Positions 22,362-27,316 of a DNA stretch of 27,316 nt are shown here, in pieces. Made by a program: the position numbers and the translations under genes. The stretch comes from Parvularia atlantis. Taxonomy: Eukaryota > Opisthokonta > Rotosphaerida. The stretch spans positions 1 through 27,316 of the forward strand of contig CALSCO010002277.1 of the NCBI GenBank assembly GCA_943704415.1, read 5' to 3'. The stretch's first letter is position 1. Each line of letters starts with the position of its first letter. The notes under the pieces were generated by a model. That model worked only from the letters and a program-made list of their open reading frames with translations, made no database searches and was not told the origin of the DNA.

Positions 22362-25022
22362 TGCAGCAGCTTCATCTGCAACAACAACAGCAGCAGCAAC
22401 AACAGCAGCAGCAACAACTGCAGCAGCAGCAGCAGCAGCAGCAACAGGCCGACGGCGGCATGAACGACGGCCACGCCGCGACAGGCGACGGACAGACCAG
22501 TGCGCCGCACTTGTGGCAGCGATGTGCGCACGACGCTGACCGCCTGTCGCAGGCGCAACCGCACCCTCGCCAGCGGCATCCGGTACACCGACACCCGCAG
22601 CGGCCGCGGCCAACACCGCGGCGCCGATGCTGTCGTCGCCGCAACCCGCGACGCTGCAGCCGACGATGCCCGAAAACGCGCCGCTCAACGCGGTGTCGGA
22701 GCTCATGTCAAAGTGCGCGCCCGCGCCGAGCCTTCCGCCGCCGGTGCACGCTCACCTGCGACGCCCTTGCGCAGGCTCAAGTCGCACCACCCGCTGCTCG
22801 TGCTGTCGATGGAGTCGATGATCGAGGAGATGATCAGCAAGTTCAAGCCGCAGACGGACGAGGAGCTCTTCCGCATCGTGCTCACGCTCCTGGGCGAATG
22901 CTACCAGCAGGCCGTCGCGCGGCTCGGTGCGCGCACAGCTTGCAAAGCGGCCGGCGCTCACGGCACGTCGCGCGACAGGTGAACCGGCGCTGGCTGCCGA
23001 GGAGCGCCTGCCGCAGACACTCGAGGCCAACCTGCTCAAGATCTCCAAGTCATTCCTGAACACGTCTACCGCGAGCCAGAAGTTCAAGGAGCAGTTTGAC
23101 CGCGACTTTATCCAGGCGCGGAGCGCTGTCGCTCTCGCTTGCGCGCGATGCTGACCTGCGGCCGCGCGCCAAACGCAGAACAACCCGACGTTCCTCCAGG
23201 TGATCGAGAGCCTGCGGCGGTGGCGCGACCGGCTGCAGCTTGCGACCGAGCGGGTGCGCTTCGCTACCTGTCATTTGACGTGACGAAAAGATGACGCGCG
23301 CCCGCGCAGCTGTCGAGCCACGTGAGCATGGAGAACCTGAGCAAGCACCTGGCCGAGTTCCACCGCGCACGCTACGAGGACGTCGAGGTGCCCGGGCAGT
23401 ACATCTGGGCGCGCGACGCGGTCAACAATCAGGACTTTGTGAAGATTGACCGGTTCCTGCCGACCGTGCGCATCATCCGCAAGGTGCGCACCGCCCGCTG
23501 CCGTGCCGCTACGCGTCTGACGAGACTGTCGTACTGGGCCCCGCCAGCACGGCACATCGTACCGCCGCGTGACCATCCGCGGCACGAACGGGCGACTGTA
23601 CGCGTTTGTCGTGCAGCACTGGAGCGCGCGGCAGGCGCGTACGGAGGAGCGCGTGCTGCAGTTCTTCCGCCTGCTGAACGAGTGCGTCCGCAGCGCGTTT
23701 ATGTAGTGGCGCGTGCGCTCACCCGGTGCGCGCTGCGGCAGCGTGCTCGACCGGCGCAAGGAGACGCGCAAGCGCGGCCTGTTTTTCCATACGCCGGCGA
23801 TGGTGCCGCTGTCGCCGCACGTGCGCATCATTCAAGACGACCCGTCCTACGTGTCGCTGGTGCGTGGTGCGGGGCCCGTGTGGGTGCCGCCCGTGAGCTG
23901 ACACGCGCGTACGCGTCGCGCAGGAGGACGTGTACGAGGATCACTGTGCGCTCACGGGCATGTCTGCCGACGAGCCGATCGTGCACTTCCAGAGCCGGCT
24001 GCGCGCGTTCATGCAGCGCACCAACACGCGCGACAAGGTAGCGGGGCCGCGCGCCATCGATCGTTGTGCTACTGACGAGTGTGCGCGGCAGATCGAGCTG
24101 ATGACGCACCGGCTGGACGTGTACGAGGACGTGGTGCAAAACAAGGTGCCGAGCGACGTGCTCTCGCGCTTCATGCTGCGGTCATACGCGACGTTCACGG
24201 ACCTGTGGATGGGCCGCAAGCAGTTCACGCTGCAGTACGCGGCCGCGTCACTGCTGACGTGCGTGCGCGTCTGTGCCTGCCGCGAGCGCTCACGTGGCAC
24301 GCCTGCGCGCAGCTTCTCGTTCTTCATCGGCCAGCGCATGCCGCACAAGGTCAACATCGCGCTCAGCACGGGCAACGTCCTTGCGGGGTGCGGCTCTCGG
24401 GACGATGCGCGTGCGAGCAGAGAGCGAGCTTACACGGGCCGCGGCGACGCAGCGAGCTGCAGCCGCTGTTCAACGCCTCGTGCGACCTCGACTGCCCGGA
24501 GGCCGTGCCGCTGCGCATGACGCCCAATCTGCAGGTGCCGTTGCATGAAGTGTGCGAATGCGTCCCTGATGGCTTGCTGCGCAGCACTACATGACCAAGG
24601 TCGGCGTCGAGGGCGTATTTGTGGTGGCGATGATGTCGATCGCGCGCGTGCTCGTCGAGGTGGACCTGCAGCTGCCCGAGCTGCTGAGCGTGTTTCTGCG
24701 CGACGAGGTCATCTCGTTCCAGGCCGTCTCGCTCGCGCGCATGCAGCAGGGCCAGACCGTGACCGAGCCGTGGCTGTCGCAGCGGGTGCAGCACAACGTT
24801 GACGCGGTCATGGGGCGGCTGCGGACGCTCGCGTGCATGGAGCCGCCCGAGAAGGTACGCTCTGTGCTGCGCGCGTCTTTGTGTCGTGGCTGATCGACGG
24901 CGCCGCGCCAGGTCGGCATGACGCACTTCCCCGTGTTCCAGCCGATCCTGCGCATCATCAACGCCGCGACCAACAACCAGCAGCTGAGCCAGATGGACCC
25001 GACATGGCACCCCTGGATGTAG
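14860..25022 (+). CDS. TRRAP: TRRAP/Tra1 pseudokinase scaffold, 5'-truncated in this assembly
   Basis: About 57 exons starting at 14860, with TAG at 25020-25022 after DPTWHPWM (human ends DPAWHPWL). Landmarks: [10 protein letters not shown] (14882-14911), [18 protein letters not shown] (16550-16610), the micro-exon at 16921-16944, [31 protein letters not shown]-like [13 protein letters not shown] (about 19960-20020), [18 protein letters not shown], the FRB-like and PI3K-like region [16 protein letters not shown] (about 23435-23483) and the FATC end. As in all TRRAP/Tra1 proteins the kinase catalytic Asp and DFG are missing: [11 protein letters not shown] stands where the catalytic loop would be. 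Tra1 recruits SAGA and NuA4 acetyltransferases to activators in the nucleus. About 2,350 residues are visible; some 1,600 N-terminal HEAT-repeat residues are absent at the junction near 14.83 kb. Exon ends include 15442, 15567, 15969, 16679, 17436, 18115, 19237, 20586, 21848, 22499, 23483, 24258 and 24854. A poly-Gln insert interrupts the FAT region. Confidence 0.95.
15768..15819 (+). other. Candidate GC-AG intron in TRRAP
   Basis: Exon LVVLRRE ends before GCGCGC, and the next exon begins [14 protein letters not shown] after CTGAC...CAAGCAG. Treating 15768-15819 as the intron gives 52 nt, the modal size, in phase 0. The only GT alternative (from about 15789) would leave an intron near 31 nt, shorter than any other here. 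Confidence 0.6.
16921..16944 (+). other. 24-nt micro-exon in TRRAP
   Basis: Eight codons (TDMDTGRR) are bounded by ACACAG upstream and GTGCGC downstream, between introns of 65 and 58 nt. The peptide aligns with the acidic DSDMD stretch that follows the same helix in human TRRAP (KWELQRIKDQQPDSDMD), which supports inclusion. Skipping keeps the frame. Confidence 0.65.
19893..19944 (+). other. Candidate GC-AG intron in TRRAP
   Basis: Exon QLSVDDDQ ends before GCACGC, and the next exon begins [13 protein letters not shown] after CTGACGCGCGCTTGCAG. The intron is 52 nt, phase 0. GT alternatives would give an intron of 27-30 nt or break the phase. Confidence 0.65.
20637..20653 (+). repeat. A17 homopolymer abutting a splice acceptor
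   Basis: Seventeen A run straight into the G of the AG acceptor of TRRAP intron 20587-20654. The next exon ([14 protein letters not shown]) is conserved and in phase, so the acceptor must be there, preceded by CTGACCCACGC. Homopolymer length may be imprecise, but only intron length is affected. Confidence 0.8.
22283..22447 (+). repeat. (CAG)25 and Q-rich tract in TRRAP
   Basis: In frame, 25 uninterrupted CAG codons and a CAA (22283-22360) are followed by Leu/His-interrupted Gln runs with mixed CAG/CAA to 22447. It lies between [15 protein letters not shown] and a disordered Ala/Pro/Thr linker, in the FAT region ahead of the FRB-like part. On the other strand the same DNA reads as poly-Leu, which is only a shadow. 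Confidence 0.95.
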
Positions 25023-25080
25023 CGATGCGTGGGCTTGTGCGAGCGCTCATGTGCAGACAGAAACACCCGGGCGCGTGCGC

Positions 25081-27305
25081 TCACTTGGGGCGGAGGGCGG
25101 CCTCCATCAGCGCGTTGAGCTGCTGCAGGATCATGCGCGGGTCCTCGTGCGCGCCGGCTGCGATCAGCGCAGTGTCGAGCAGCTGCGACCGATGTGAGAT
25201 GGTGCGCGCAGTCGTGCGCGACACACCTGCTTGGCGACTAGGCGCGCGAGGTCGGGCGACGCGTCCATGCTGCGGTGCAGCGCGACGATTACCGGATGGC
25301 CAGGGTTGATCTCGAGTTTCTGAGCCACGCTTCAGCGCGCGGTATTCTGCAATCGAGCGCGCAACGCACGTGGTTCTTCGGCAAATGGCGCAGCATCGCC
25401 GCCATGCGCCGGTCGGCTGAGCGGCGGAAGGTCATGTCGGTCGCGCTGTCGTGGCCTGTGACGATGGCCGGGTGCTCCACGAGGCGCTTCGACACCTGCG
25501 GGCGAGGACGGCTCAGCCCACAAACGCACAAGGAGGTGCACGCGACCTTGACGTCAACGACTGAGCCCTCCAGCGTCTTCTTCAGCCAAACGATGAGCTC
25601 GTCCGTCTCCTGGCTCGTCAGCCGCGCGGCGTCGGGCTGCTCCTGCTTCGGCTCAGTGTCGTCCGGCAGCTGGACGTTCTCGGCATCGATGCGCACGAAC
25701 GGCTTGTCGTCAAACTTGCCCGCGGTCGTGAAGATCATCTCGTCGGGCACCTCCGTCAGCAGCAGCACCTCGATGCCGCGCGCCTTGAACGGCTCGTAGT
25801 ACGGCGAGGCGAGCGCCGCCTCGCGCGTCTGCGCCACCAGATAGTAGATGGCTTCGTGTGTGCGATTGTCAACAGCGTCGGTCTGCACGCGACAAGCAAG
25901 CACGCACCTTTCTGAAACGGCTTCATGCGGTCGGCGTACGCCGCGAGTGACGTGATGGGCAGCCACTCGTCTTCGTCGTTGTCCTTGTCCTTCTTCTCGG
26001 GCGCCTTGTCGTCCGCGGCGGTCTCTGCGGGCTGCGAGGAGGGGTCTACATGAGCGCGACGTTGTCGGCGGTGCGAGCAGCATCGCACCTCGGGTTCGGG
26101 CAGCTCGGCCGAGGTCGGGAAACGCAACAGCTTCAGGATGCGCTCCTGCGTGGGTGTAAGCACCGCGTGCACACGAGCACGCCGCATGCGTACCTTGTTG
26201 TCCGGGTCGTACCAGCAGCCTTCACGCAGGAAGTTTGCGAACTCGACCACAAACTTGTTGAACTGGTGCGGGTTGCGCTTGGCCTCGTCCTCGAACCAGC
26301 GCAGCACGCGGCTTGTGAGCACGACGCGCAGCTTGTTGATGAGCGCGCTGTCCTGCGGGCGCCTGTGAGTGCGCACACGACATACCCACTATACAGCCGC
26401 ACGTACTTGCAGCATCTCGCGCGACAGGTTGAGCGGGATGTCCTCCGAGTCGCACACGCCCTTGAGGAAGCGGAGCCACTTGGGCAGGAGCGCCTGGACC
26501 TTGGCCTGGATGAGCACCTGCACAACGCGGCCGCCGTCAGTGTAGAGCGGCAAGCGTGCCTGCAGAGCGAACCTTGCGGGCGTACAGGTTGATGCCGGGC
26601 TCGGTTTGACCCATGCTCAAGCTCTCCTGCAAAGGCCGTGTCAGCGTCGCGCACGGACGAGCGCTTCAGGCGTACCGGGCTGCGCTGCGGCACGTACAGC
26701 AGCGTGCGCAGGTTGATCGGCGCGTCGGCCGAGTAGTGCAGCGTGTACATCGGCTCATCAAATGCTGCGCATTCGCGAAGGTGACACTGAGCACGTGCGC
26801 GTCCAGCCTCGCGCGGGCGCACCGCGCGTGATGAAGCGGTAGAACTCGGTGTGCTGCTCCTTCGTGACTTTGTCCTTGTTGACCATCCAGAGCGGCGGGA
26901 GCGTGTTGATCTTGTTGCCGTTGAGCACGATCGGGAAGCCGACAAAGTTGCTGTACTTTTGCACGACGGCTGCCTCGCGCGCGGACGCCCTCAACACCCG
27001 CTTGCACATGCACACAGCGAGGGGCCACGCACACTCGACCGTGAACTTCTTGCAAAAGTCCTTGCTGTCGGCCTTGAGCTTGAGCTCAATCGACGTGCCG
27101 AACGGGACGCTGCGGTCGAGCTCTGTGAGCTCGTACGAGGCCGAGCTGGATGCGCGTCGTCAGCGGTATGGTGCACTCGTGGCCACCACAGCACACCCGT
27201 CCGATGTCCAGCGGTAGCCCGGGTGGTCGCCGACGGCCGAGCGCGTGGTCACCGTGATCCGATCGGCGACCATGAACGCCGAGTAGAAGCCGACGCCAAA
27301 CTGGC
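25081..27305 (-). CDS. TRAP1: Mitochondrial HSP90 chaperone TRAP1, 5' end beyond window
   Basis: Thirteen visible exons on the complement: 27305-27197, 27145-27033, 26969-26823, 26764-26676, 26626-26573, 26517-26407, 26352-26194, 26145-26089, 26031-25908, 25851-25547, 25495-25370, 25319-25227 and 25182-25081 (TGA). The first visible exon starts in the GHKL ATPase domain at [17 protein letters not shown]; the ATP-site Glu and Asp exons lie outside. Next come [38 protein letters not shown], the middle-domain [18 protein letters not shown] with catalytic-loop NLSREMLQ, and the C-terminal [10 protein letters not shown] and dimer helices ending [12 protein letters not shown]. The absence of a MEEVD tail and the match to TRAP1 ([11 protein letters not shown]) separate it from cytosolic HSP90. 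It folds client proteins in the mitochondrial matrix. An acidic/Lys insert ([14 protein letters not shown], about 26000-25960) is unusual for the family. The gene is tail to tail with TRRAP, with 58 bp between stops. Confidence 0.95.
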
Positions 27306-27316
27306 CTGTCGGGGGG
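27306..27316 (-). other. Intron 3' end at the window edge
   Basis: The complement reads six C, then GACAG, the acceptor before the GQFGVGF exon of TRAP1. The upstream exons are outside the window. The terminal G-run may mark a contig end. Confidence 0.6.

Noticed and set aside
22226-22594. Poly-leucine protein on the complement of the CAG tract
   Set aside because: It is the reverse reading of the (CAG)n codons of TRRAP.
23310-25022. An active PI3K-like kinase such as ATM or TOR
   Set aside because: The catalytic Asp and DFG positions are not present, and the flanking blocks and DPTWHPWM end match TRRAP/Tra1, a pseudokinase.
25081-27305. Cytosolic HSP90
   Set aside because: There is no MEEVD tail, and the C-terminal and middle-domain blocks match TRAP1 better.

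Overview
This is nuclear DNA from a eukaryote, very GC-rich and packed with genes. No rRNA, tRNA, mobile element or CRISPR array was recognised. Seven protein genes can be modelled, five of them on conserved families. Almost every gene is cut by tiny spliceosomal introns (42-145 nt, mostly 48-65) with one signature: donor GTGCG (less often GTACG), a branch-like CTNAC motif (CTGAC, CTCAC, CTTAC) and acceptor CAG. Using this signature the reading phases closed at every junction I checked. The gene content (TRAP1, which fungi lack; a SARM1-like ARM-TIR-SAM protein; a TDRD9-like helicase; a KANSL1-like PEHE protein) suggests a unicellular relative of animals or a nearby protist rather than a fungus. 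That placement is inference, and I name no species.

Layout. 1-4132 (+): a large chromatin-type protein joining an EDR1/transglutaminase-like domain, a PHD finger, two HMG boxes and a C-terminal PEHE domain. 4133-5712: a C-rich spacer or leader of about 1.6 kb. 5713-6630 (+): an intronless gene of unknown function with a clear AATAAA. 6765-9114 (-): ARM-repeat, TIR, SAM protein. 9256-10688 (+): mitochondrial F1-ATPase gamma subunit, head to head with the TIR gene. 10805-14797 (-): C-terminal part of a TDRD9/Spindle-E-like DExH helicase with an extra zinc-binding C-terminal module. 14860-25022 (+): C-terminal 60% of TRRAP/Tra1, about 57 exons. 25081-27305 (-): mitochondrial HSP90 TRAP1, whose 5' end lies beyond the window.

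The helicase and TRRAP genes are head to head, and both lose their N-terminal halves at the same spot (14798-14859, beside a run of nine C). This points to a collapsed or misjoined assembly, or to a real deletion. The other joins look natural: convergent genes are separated by 58-134 bp and divergent ones by about 140 bp.

Functionally, two genes (PEHE protein, TRRAP) belong to histone-acetyltransferase biology, two (ATP synthase gamma, TRAP1) to mitochondria, and one each to NAD+-linked TIR signalling and RNA-helicase/small-RNA-type biology. No operon-like logic links them. The two most novel candidates are the EDR1-PHD-HMG-HMG-PEHE protein and the ARM-TIR-SAM protein.
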